Part shown: positions 1-4,186 of the stretch, piece by piece
How the letters are laid out: every line of letters starts with the position of its first letter
Numbering within the stretch: the stretch's first letter is position 1
Source: Pseudomonas sp.
Lineage (GTDB): Bacteria > Pseudomonadota > Gammaproteobacteria > Pseudomonadales > Pseudomonadaceae
Direction: 5' to 3'
DNA: 7,776 bases
Assembly: GCA_007117785.1 (NCBI GenBank)
Contig: SKFV01000069.1
Coordinates: 1 to 7,776, forward strand
The notes under the pieces: generated by a model
What the model was told of the DNA's origin: nothing
The model's input: only the letters and a program-made list of their open reading frames with translations
Databases searched by the model: none
Translations under genes and position numbers: made by a program

Positions 1-512
1 AAAGTGAAACGTTGAATTGGAGGACGGAAGATCTCAGACTTTTTCTCCCTTTCACTATCAACAGAGATTTCACTGTGCTGGCCGTCTGGACGAAGGGGCG
101 CAACGAAGAAGCCTTTGGCTACATGGGTCAATTCTGGAAGTACCTTCAGATTCACCGTGACGATCTTGGCGGGCCAAAGACAGTCGTTCTCGGGGATTTT
201 AATAGCAATGTGCGCTGGGATAAGCCGGACCGCTGGTGGAATCACTCGGACGTAGTTGCAGAGCTTAGTGAGATGGGTTTTAAGAGCGAGTATCACCGAG
301 TCTTCGAGGAAGAGCAGGGCAATGAAACCTGCCCGACATTTTTCTTACAGAGGAACCGCGAGAAGGCCTATCACATTGACTATGTTTTCACCTCGTCAGA
401 CTTTTCAGAAGAATGTAATTTGCAGGTCGGCCAGCACGACGAGTGGATTTCAATAAGTGACCACGTGCCGTTGACGTTGACCATCAATAGCCGAGTTACC
501 CACGAACAGTAG
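1..512 (+). CDS. Endonuclease/exonuclease/phosphatase (EEP) family protein, C-terminal part; 5' end outside window
   Basis: This is the C-terminal part of an EEP-fold phosphoesterase, the metal-dependent superfamily that includes exonuclease III, DNase I-like nucleases and some phosphatases. The reading frame is open to the left edge, so the TTG at 12 is probably not the real start. Counting from that TTG, GDFNSN (61-66) holds the Asp and Asn of the active site, HIDYVF (121-126) is the family's late beta strand, and SDHVPL (149-154) carries the Asp-His pair at the catalytic end. The catalytic C-terminal half is therefore intact. The last residues after INS (RVTHEQ) are encoded by the left end of the inserted IS element. 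Without the IS the frame would read INS and stop at TAA (1747-1749). The gene lies in cassette orientation upstream of an attC site, so I infer it is an integron cassette gene. Substrate unknown: nuclease or phosphatase. Confidence 0.85.
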   Translation, partial: SETLNWRTEDLRLFLPFTINRDFTVLAVWTKGRNEEAFGYMGQFWKYLQIHRDDLGGPKTVVLGDFNSNVRWDKPDRWWNHSDVVAELSEMGFKSEYHRVFEEEQGNETCPTFFLQRNREKAYHIDYVFTSSDFSEECNLQVGQHDEWISISDHVPLTLTINSRVTHEQ

Positions 513-516
513 ACAC
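491..516 (+). repeat. Left terminal inverted repeat of the IS3-family element
   Basis: The inner 18 bases (499-516) match the reverse complement of the right end at 16 positions, including an identical AGTAGACAC. The outer 8 bases match poorly and lack the usual TG terminus. The repeat supplies the last codons and TAG stop (510-512) of the interrupted endonuclease-like gene. Confidence 0.8.
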
Positions 517-553
517 CTTCTATAGTTAGGTAGCCCCTAGCAGGAGGTGTGTC

Positions 554-859
554 ATGACCAAGAAACGACAGGCATATACCGAGGAATTTCGTAGGGAAGC
601 AGTACGTCGAGCGGATCAGCCGGGCAACACGGCAGCATCCGTAGCCAAAGAATTGGGATTGCATCCTGGCCAGATCTACAACTGGCGGCGACAGTTCACC
701 TGTCTTTCAGACAAGCAGTTCAACAGCGTCGATGGCGTCGATTACTCCAAGAAGGAATCCGCAGAGGTCCGACGTCTCAAGCGTGAATTGAACGATGCCC
801 TGAAGGAGAACGAATTCCTAAAAAAGGCTGCGGCGTACTTCGCGAAGCTCCAGGAGTGA
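554..859 (+). CDS. IS3-family transposase OrfA (DNA-binding subunit)
   Basis: This 101-residue protein is the regulatory and DNA-binding half of an IS3-type transposase. The N-terminal helix-turn-helix (HTH_Tnp_1 type) runs from about residue 7 to 55: FRREAVR, then the AASVAKELGL helix pair, then IYNWRRQF. It is followed by a coiled-coil segment at about 68-92 with heptad leucines (VRRLKRELNDALKENEFLKK), used for multimerisation. The ATG at 554 is chosen because AGGAGGTG lies a few bases upstream, a strong ribosome binding site. The stop overlaps the orfB start by four bases (GTGA, 856-859). A slippery AAAAAAG near its end (820-826) allows a -1 shift into orfB, so OrfA is the product of normal decoding and OrfAB of the shifted one. 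Length and layout are typical of the family. Confidence 0.95.
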   Translation: MTKKRQAYTEEFRREAVRRADQPGNTAASVAKELGLHPGQIYNWRRQFTCLSDKQFNSVDGVDYSKKESAEVRRLKRELNDALKENEFLKKAAAYFAKLQE

Positions 860-864
860 AGTAC
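820..864 (+). promoter_or_regulatory. Programmed -1 ribosomal frameshift signal (slippery heptamer plus stem-loop)
   Basis: A_AAA_AAG occupies 820-826 in the orfA frame, the standard slippery heptamer of IS3-family elements. Eight bases later GTACTTC (835-841) can pair perfectly with GAAGTAC (858-864), forming a 7-bp stem around a 16-base loop. From 826 the -1 frame stays open through the orfB start, so slippage gives an OrfAB fusion of about 386 residues, the usual active transposase form. The stem also covers the orfB GTG, which could limit independent initiation there. Confidence 0.8.
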
Positions 865-1713
865 GTGGTCATCGCAGAGTATCTCGGGCAGTACCCGATT
901 ACGCTCATGTGCCGGGCCCTGGCTGTATCCCGGTCAGGTTTCTATAAGTGGCACAAGCGTAAGCCCTGTGCCACCCAGCTTCGACGCGAACAGATTGAGC
1001 GCAAAGTGGTTGAGCTGTTTGCTGAGTACAAGACGCGCTACGGTGCGCCCAGGCTGGCTCATGAGCTGAAGGATGCAGGCCTGCCTTGTTCGAAGAACTT
1101 TGTCGCCAACATCATGCGCCATCGCGGCATCCGGGCGCGAAATGGCAAGGGCTTCCACTACCGTCCAGCCAGTCCGACAATGATCAATGTGGAAGAGAAC
1201 CGGCTGCGTCGTCGCTTTCACGCAGAAGCTCCAAATCAGAAATGGGTAACGGACATCACCTACATCTGGGTCAAAGGCAGTTGGGCGTATCTGGCAACAG
1301 TCATGGATCTGTATTCTCGAACCATAGTCGGCTGGAAGCTCGATACCTCCATGACGGAGAAACTGGTATTGGATACGCTCAGCATGGCCTTCTCACGCAG
1401 AGAGGTTAAGCCTGGGCTGATCATCCACTCAGACCGCGGATTTCAGTTTCGCTCGGTGAAGTATCTGGATCTAGTCAGATCAAGCGGTTGCCTACCAAGC
1501 ATGAGCCGTCAGGGTAACTGCTGGGATAATGCGGTGATGGAGTCCTTCTACAGTCGGCTCAAGGTAGAGCTGATATACGCTGAGCAATATGGCTCGATGG
1601 ATGAGGTCCGATCCGGTATCTTCGAATACATCGAGATCTTTTATAACCGCAAACGACGACACTCTGCTCTCGGCAATGTCAGTCCTGCAGAGTTTGAGCG
1701 CAAATGCGCATAA
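856..1713 (+). CDS. IS3-family transposase OrfB (DDE integrase-type catalytic domain)
   Basis: This is the catalytic half of the transposase (285 residues if started at the GTG at 856). An N-terminal HTH_21-like segment (about residues 45-105, with RYGAPRLAHEL) is followed by an rve-type RNase H-fold core. The acidic triad is visible as D133 in WVTDITYI, D193 in IHSDRGFQF and E229 in NAVMESFYSRLK. The 35 residues between D193 and E229 match the DD(35)E spacing of IS3 transposases. The C-terminal YNRKRRHSALGNVSPAEFE motif is also characteristic. It probably works mainly as the C-terminal part of the frameshift OrfAB product, which cuts and joins the IS ends through a circular intermediate. No inactivating change is visible. 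Confidence 0.96.
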   Translation: MKYVVIAEYLGQYPITLMCRALAVSRSGFYKWHKRKPCATQLRREQIERKVVELFAEYKTRYGAPRLAHELKDAGLPCSKNFVANIMRHRGIRARNGKGFHYRPASPTMINVEENRLRRRFHAEAPNQKWVTDITYIWVKGSWAYLATVMDLYSRTIVGWKLDTSMTEKLVLDTLSMAFSRREVKPGLIIHSDRGFQFRSVKYLDLVRSSGCLPSMSRQGNCWDNAVMESFYSRLKVELIYAEQYGSMDEVRSGIFEYIEIFYNRKRRHSALGNVSPAEFERKCA

Positions 1714-1715
1714 CA

Positions 1716-1741
1716 GTGTCTACTTTTTGTGGGCAGGACCA
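1716..1741 (-). repeat. Right terminal inverted repeat of the IS3-family element
   Basis: Read inward on the minus strand it starts TGGTCCTGCCCAC and ends AGTAGACAC. It begins three bases after the orfB stop codon, and is followed directly by the ATAG target repeat and the attC site. Confidence 0.8.
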
Positions 1742-1743
1742 AT

Positions 1744-1821
1744 AGTTAACAATCGGCTGCACAGCGACCGATTTTTCGCCGCTTCGCGGCTCCAAACCGG
1801 CGCCTGAGCCGGGCGTTAAAT
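1744..1821 (+). other. attC: Integron attC recombination site (attC1, end of the EEP cassette)
   Basis: The site is 78 bp. It begins with an inverse core AGTTAAC (1744-1750, consensus RYYYAAC with one mismatch) and ends with the core GTTAAAT (1815-1821, consensus GTTRRRY). Between them lie a CGGCT/AGCCG arm pair and a central perfect hairpin GCCGC-TTC-GCGGC (1778-1790), giving the folded single-strand substrate used by an integron integrase. Cassette joining would occur between G1815 and T1816. The second site at 2378-2455 has the same length and very similar sequence. The IS target repeat overlaps the first two bases, yet the site remains complete. Confidence 0.85.
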
Positions 1822-2075
1822 TAGTAGTGATACCGCAGTTGGGCGATAAGCAAGGCATCATCCGTGACTTTGTAAACTATTCGGTGTTCTTCGTTGATCC
1901 GGCGTGACCAGTACCCGGCGAGGCTGTGCTTGAGGGGCTCTGGTTTGCCAACACCTTCGAAGGGTTCTCGCTTGCTCTCTTTGATCAGCTTGTTGATTCG
2001 GTTAAGGATCTTTTTGTCTGTTTTCTGCCAGTACAGATAATCTTCCCAGGCGTTCTCAGAGAAGATGAGTTTCAT
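1821..2075 (-). CDS. yoeB: YoeB-type toxin (ribosome-dependent mRNA endonuclease, RelE superfamily)
   Basis: This is an 84-residue protein, the same length as E. coli YoeB and strongly similar from memory along its length (MKLI, DYLYWQ, PFEGVGKPEPLKH, WSRRINEEHRIVY, RYHY at the end). YoeB enters the ribosomal A site and cleaves translated mRNA, halting growth when YefM is degraded. The catalytic residues known for E. coli are present: E46, R65, H83 and Y84. The ATG overlaps the antitoxin stop in an ATGA (2072-2075), so translation is coupled. The TAA stop (1821-1823) shares its last base with the attC1 core, so the gene fills the cassette to its edge. It looks intact and probably functional. 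Confidence 0.96.
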   Translation of the reverse strand: MKLIFSENAWEDYLYWQKTDKKILNRINKLIKESKREPFEGVGKPEPLKHSLAGYWSRRINEEHRIVYKVTDDALLIAQLRYHY

Positions 2076-2323
2076 TCAAGAAGTTCCTTTTCTTGACCAC
2101 CACCTTGCTCCAGCTCGGCAGCAGATTCCAACAAACGCCGTGCGTTTTTGGGTGCGCGCAGAAGGTATGCAGTTTCTTGGAGCGCCTCGTAGTCCTCGAG
2201 GGAGATCATAACCACTGACTGGGACTTGCTCCGGGTAATGATCACAGGGGAATGGTCTTCACAGACCTGCTCCATGGTTTTTGCTAGATTGGTTCTAGCG
2301 GCTGTGTAGCTGATTGCATCCAT
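2072..2323 (-). CDS. yefM: YefM-type antitoxin (Phd/YefM family)
   Basis: This 83-residue antitoxin neutralises YoeB and represses the operon. The N-terminal Phd/YefM DNA-binding and dimerisation region (about 1-55) shows ISYTAARTNLAKTM, HSPVIITR and SLEDYEALQETAYLL. The C-terminal acidic tail (about 56-83, NARRLLESAAELEQ onward) is the part that wraps the toxin. Length equals that of E. coli YefM. The start at 2323 is chosen over an upstream in-frame start at 2386 because AGGAG lies seven bases before this ATG and family members begin here. The upstream alternative would run into the attC. It overlaps yoeB by four bases. Regulation is probably autorepression through TGTACA-type sites immediately upstream. 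Confidence 0.95.
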   Translation of the reverse strand: MDAISYTAARTNLAKTMEQVCEDHSPVIITRSKSQSVVMISLEDYEALQETAYLLRAPKNARRLLESAAELEQGGGQEKELLE

Positions 2324-2332
2324 GAGGTTGCT

Positions 2333-2370
2333 CCTGTACAGGATATTGGTCATGTTCAGGATAATGTACG
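2333..2370 (-). promoter_or_regulatory. Probable yefM-yoeB operator with TGTACA core palindrome
   Basis: A perfect 10-bp palindrome CCTGTACAGG (2333-2342) overlaps the yefM ribosome binding site. A second related half, TGTACG on the plus strand, lies at 2365-2370. E. coli YefM-YoeB is known to bind repeats with a TGTACA core in its operator. The promoter elements themselves are weak by eye: the best -10-like hexamer, CATTAT, lies between the two boxes on the minus strand, so I place only the operator. All of it fits between the antitoxin start and the attC2 edge. Confidence 0.5.
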
Positions 2371-2377
2371 TCACAGG

Positions 2378-2455
2378 ATTTAACAATCGGCTGCACAGCG
2401 ACCGACTTTACGCCGCTTCGCGGCTCCAAACCGGGGCATGAGCCAGGCGTTAAAT
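2378..2455 (+). other. attC: Integron attC recombination site (attC2, end of the yefM-yoeB cassette)
   Basis: The 78-bp site has a perfect inverse core ATTTAAC (2378-2384) exactly complementary to the core GTTAAAT (2449-2455). The central hairpin GCCGC-TTC-GCGGC lies at 2412-2424. It differs from attC1 at only a handful of positions, as expected for attC sites within one sedentary integron. The predicted crossover is between G2449 and T2450. Confidence 0.87.
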
Positions 2456-2490
2456 CAGTAGTGATACCGAAGCTGGGCAATAAGCAAAGC
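2455..2490 (-). pseudogene. 3' fragment of a second yoeB gene
   Basis: Read on the minus strand, this stretch encodes ALLIAQLRYHY followed by TGA. It matches the last eleven residues of the intact YoeB upstream, including the catalytic His-Tyr end. It lies immediately after the attC2 core, just as the intact yoeB lies after attC1. Similarity to the first copy stops abruptly near 2490. The scrap is the start of a deleted or rearranged cassette; nothing of the rest of the toxin or its antitoxin remains. It differs from the first copy by several bases, so it is a diverged relative and not a recent exact copy. Confidence 0.75.
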
Positions 2491-2524
2491 GTTAGCGGGC
2501 GTTCCTCGCAGCCAGATCTAACGC
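2489..2524. repeat. Short inverted repeat at the end of the cassette array, attC-like
   Basis: GCGTTAG (2489-2495) is repeated in inverse as CTAACGC (2518-2524). ATCTAAC (2516-2522) fits the inverse-core consensus RYYYAAC, but GTTAGCG only partly fits GTTRRRY, and no complete attC can be assembled around either. It may be a decayed attC junction marking the end of the array. Confidence 0.35.
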
Positions 2525-2647
2525 ATTGAAGATGACAGGGCCTGCTTTGTCACCACGCGGCGCTGCGTGCACAGCCCAATGCACGTACGCCGGTCAGTGG
2601 AAAAGCCACGCCCCTCCGGAGCAACTCAATTGCTTGCGGGCTCTCCC
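2525..2647. other. Short intergenic stretch with a 6-bp hairpin
   Basis: No gene is seen. CGTGCA (2566-2571) and TGCACG (2580-2585) form a small hairpin with an 8-base loop just beyond the end of the minus-strand membrane protein gene. There is no T-tract on either side, so a terminator role is not supported. Confidence 0.25.
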
Positions 2648-3103
2648 TCAACGCGCTGCCGTCGGCGACGCACCCAGAGGTCGCTGCAGAGCGTTATAGA
2701 TGAGCCACATACCCAGCCCCCAGAAAGCATAGACCAACGGCGCCAGGACCACACCGGGCATCCGGAAACCTCCTCCCATGGGAATACCTTTTAGCGGCAG
2801 TACGATGAACCAATTGGCTAGCGTCACGACCACCGCGGCAAAAAGCATCCAGCCTAGCCAGCGCGCTATGGTCACCAGTGGCACCAGGAAAGCGGCGAGC
2901 ACTCCCCATAGCCCGGTCCAGATCATGTGCGAGACGACTTGTGGAACGCCAAATGGACTGGTCGACGCCATTGACCAGGTGTTGACCTGCAGGACTCCAG
3001 CCTGGGTGAGCGCCCAAAAGCCTATCTGGTGGAATACGAGGTAAGCGACGGCACCAGCGATGAACCCGCATAGCGCCGTCCGCGCGAACGCGTTGAAATC
3101 CAT
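2648..3103 (-). CDS. Four-helix integral membrane protein of unknown function
   Basis: I do not recognise a family. The 151-residue product has four clear hydrophobic segments, at about residues 9-31, 58-79, 83-103 and 117-139, consistent with an inner-membrane protein with short loops. Between the third and fourth helices is a Gly/Pro-rich loop (LKGIPMGGGFRMPG). The ATG at 3103 is preferred over an in-frame ATG at 3205 because AGGAGA lies eight bases upstream of it. The upstream extension would be a polar stretch without family support. The gene points toward the cassette array and has no operon partner in that direction. Regulation is not evident beyond an AT-rich patch upstream. It is a believable gene because the hydrophobic pattern and ribosome binding site agree, but its role is open. 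Confidence 0.75.
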   Translation of the reverse strand: MDFNAFARTALCGFIAGAVAYLVFHQIGFWALTQAGVLQVNTWSMASTSPFGVPQVVSHMIWTGLWGVLAAFLVPLVTIARWLGWMLFAAVVVTLANWFIVLPLKGIPMGGGFRMPGVVLAPLVYAFWGLGMWLIYNALQRPLGASPTAAR

Positions 3104-3408
3104 AGATCCGTTCTCCTGAACACGAGGTTTGGGGGTGAGCGTTGTCACCTGTTCAGACAAGGCCCGTTCAAGTTCTCTTGACGAGCTCTGGCGCAGTGAA
3201 CACATGAAATTTACACATAATAAAATGCAAGTTACAAGGAAGGACTGTCGTGGAAGACGTAAGCAGCTGGACGTCAGTTTGAGTCCCGTAGAGAAGTTAT
3301 CCCGTTAATCCATTACAGAGTTCTTGATTAAGGGGTAGCCGGGGATCCGGTCCGAGGACTAGAGTGTGCGAAAAGCCCTGTGAATAAAATGATTACAGGA
3401 GATTCAAA
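3104..3408. promoter_or_regulatory. Divergent intergenic region between the membrane protein and GNAT genes
   Basis: This 305-base stretch separates two genes read away from each other, so both promoters should be here. The most AT-rich part is 3207-3230, where TATTAT on the minus strand (3217-3222) could be a -10 box for the membrane protein gene, but no good -35 lies at the right distance. On the plus side, AATAAAAT just before the GNAT ribosome binding site is similarly weak. No further gene, repeat or attC site was found. Confidence 0.3.
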
Positions 3409-3864
3409 ATGGAAGACTATCGCGTCATTTTCCTGTCAGCTGATGACAAACCTGAGTGGCGCTCCTTATTTGAAGGTTATGCGGCATTCTATAAAACTCC
3501 GATGACGGATGAGATCGCAGATCAGGTATGGGGTTGGCTCATGGACCCTGAGCATGTCTTTGAGGGTTTGATTGTCCGTGGTGAGCAGAACACGGCGTTG
3601 GGGATCGCCCACGTGCGTGCGTGTCCCCGTTCCTTGAGCGGCTGCGATATCGGCTTTGTTGATGATATGTTTGTGGACCCCGGCGCGAGAGGCTCCGGTG
3701 CTGCCGACGCAATGGTTGCTCGGTTACAGGAATTGGCGGGAGAGCGAGGTTGGCCTTACCTTCGTTGGGTGACGCAACACTTCAACGAGCGCGGTCGGGC
3801 TTTCTATGACCGTTATACGGGCGGCCCGAGTGACTTCATCATGTACCAGCTAAAGCATAGCTGA
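3409..3864 (+). CDS. GNAT-family N-acetyltransferase
   Basis: This 151-residue cytosolic enzyme is predicted to move an acetyl group from acetyl-CoA to an unidentified amine. The central strand DIGFVDDMFVDPGARGSGAADAMV (80-103) contains motif A, with the acetyl-CoA pyrophosphate loop R-G-S-G-A-A at 94-99. NERGRAFYDRY (126-136) is the usual motif B helix with the Tyr near the acetyl group. Length is normal for a single-domain GNAT. The ATG at 3409 has AGGAGA seven bases upstream. It stands alone: the upstream gene diverges and the downstream remnant converges. Its position near the array end raises the possibility of horizontal arrival, since acetyltransferases are common cassette genes, but no attC follows it. 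Substrate cannot be told from sequence. Confidence 0.9.
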   Translation: MEDYRVIFLSADDKPEWRSLFEGYAAFYKTPMTDEIADQVWGWLMDPEHVFEGLIVRGEQNTALGIAHVRACPRSLSGCDIGFVDDMFVDPGARGSGAADAMVARLQELAGERGWPYLRWVTQHFNERGRAFYDRYTGGPSDFIMYQLKHS

Positions 3865-3918
3865 GTAGTATTTTTTAATCGACGGCCACCTGCGACGAGA
3901 TTCATACCAGAGCGTCAA

Positions 3919-3947
3919 CCAGGCGGAGGCTGAATGCCTCCTCCTGG
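3919..3947. terminator. Strong hairpin between converging transcription units
   Basis: CCAGG-C-GGAGGC (3919-3930) pairs with GCCTCC-T-CCTGG (3936-3947) around the loop TGAAT: 11 pairs with one internal C/T mismatch. It lies about 55 bases after the GNAT stop and about 10 bases beyond the stop of the minus-strand remnant. No T-tract follows on either strand, so it is a terminator-like structure and not a classical intrinsic terminator. Confidence 0.45.
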
Positions 3948-3957
3948 CCGTATCACC

Positions 3958-4164
3958 TCAGAGCTTCTCGAACATCATTTCTAACCATGCCTTGTGGCGG
4001 TGCTCGTCAGCCAGACCCTGGGTCAAGAGTTCCTGCAGTGGCTGGGCATAGCCGGTTTTGACGGCTTCTTCGTATTTGTCATTGGTGACTGTTTCGTTGG
4101 TGCTCATCGCCTTGAGTATGGCTTCATCGCCTCTCACCGGACTTTGCGATAGCGAACGCCAGGT
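3958..4164 (-). pseudogene. 5'-truncated remnant of a DUF2383/PA2169-like four-helix-bundle gene
   Basis: The minus-strand frame ending at TGA (3958-3960) encodes, after a short lead, RGDEAILKAMSTNETVTNDK, then YEEAVKTGYAQPLQELLTQG, then LADEHRHKAWLEMMFEKL. This resembles, from memory, the C-terminal half of the DUF2383 (PA2169 family) ferritin-like helical bundle: a DEAIL helix followed by YEEA and a final H-rich helix. The similarity fades toward TWRSL at about 4160. The frame closes upstream at a TGA (4193-4195), next to the stop of the neighbouring hydrolase gene, so the N-terminal half is missing. A GTG at 4135-4137 could start a 59-residue protein, but no ribosome binding site precedes it. 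I therefore read it as a deletion remnant; a short functional protein cannot be excluded. Confidence 0.55.
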
Positions 4165-4186
4165 CGTTTTCTCACTCCAATGGATG

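Larger units (their letters stand above)
491..1741 (+). mobile_element. IS3-family insertion sequence, complete, flanked by ATAG direct repeats
   Basis: The element is about 1.25 kb and carries overlapping orfA and orfB. Its inner terminal repeats are CCCACGAACAGTAGACAC at 499-516 and the reverse complement of 1716-1733, matching at 16 of 18 positions. Extending outward to 26 bp gives 18 of 26. The right end begins TGG when read inward, as expected for IS3-type TG...CA ends, whereas the left end begins CC. ATAG is found at 487-490 and again at 1742-1745 (or AATAG at 486-490 and 1741-1745), a plausible 4-5 bp target duplication. The outer boundary is uncertain by one base because of this overlap. 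The general end pattern resembles that of IS3 itself, recalled from memory, so IS3 group is likely. No truncation or frame damage is visible, so the element may be active. Confidence 0.9.
1816..2449 (+). mobile_element. Integron gene cassette carrying a reverse-oriented yefM-yoeB module
   Basis: The 634-bp unit lies between the G/TTAAAT recombination points of two attC sites. It contains only the yefM-yoeB operon, on the minus strand, and its own attC at the right end. The coding content nearly fills it: the toxin stop overlaps the left core site, and the antitoxin promoter region abuts the right attC. Toxin-antitoxin cassettes with their own promoter, in either orientation, are well known in sedentary integrons, where they are thought to reduce loss of the array. 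Confidence 0.8.

Noticed and set aside
2324..2386. N-terminal extension of the YefM reading frame by 21 codons
   Set aside because: The internal ATG at 2323 has an AGGAG at correct distance and gives the usual 83-residue length; the extension would run over the operator and into attC2.
1744..2494. The repeated attC blocks as a CRISPR array
   Set aside because: There are only two repeats, separated by an operon of over 550 bases, and they carry integron core sites and dyad structure; there are no spacers.
2567..3071. Open frames overlapping the four-helix membrane protein in other frames and on the plus strand
   Set aside because: The membrane protein frame has the coherent hydrophobic pattern and ribosome binding site; the others do not.
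3104..3205. N-terminal extension of the four-helix membrane protein by 34 residues
   Set aside because: The extension is polar, and the ATG at 3103 has a better ribosome binding site just before the first hydrophobic segment.
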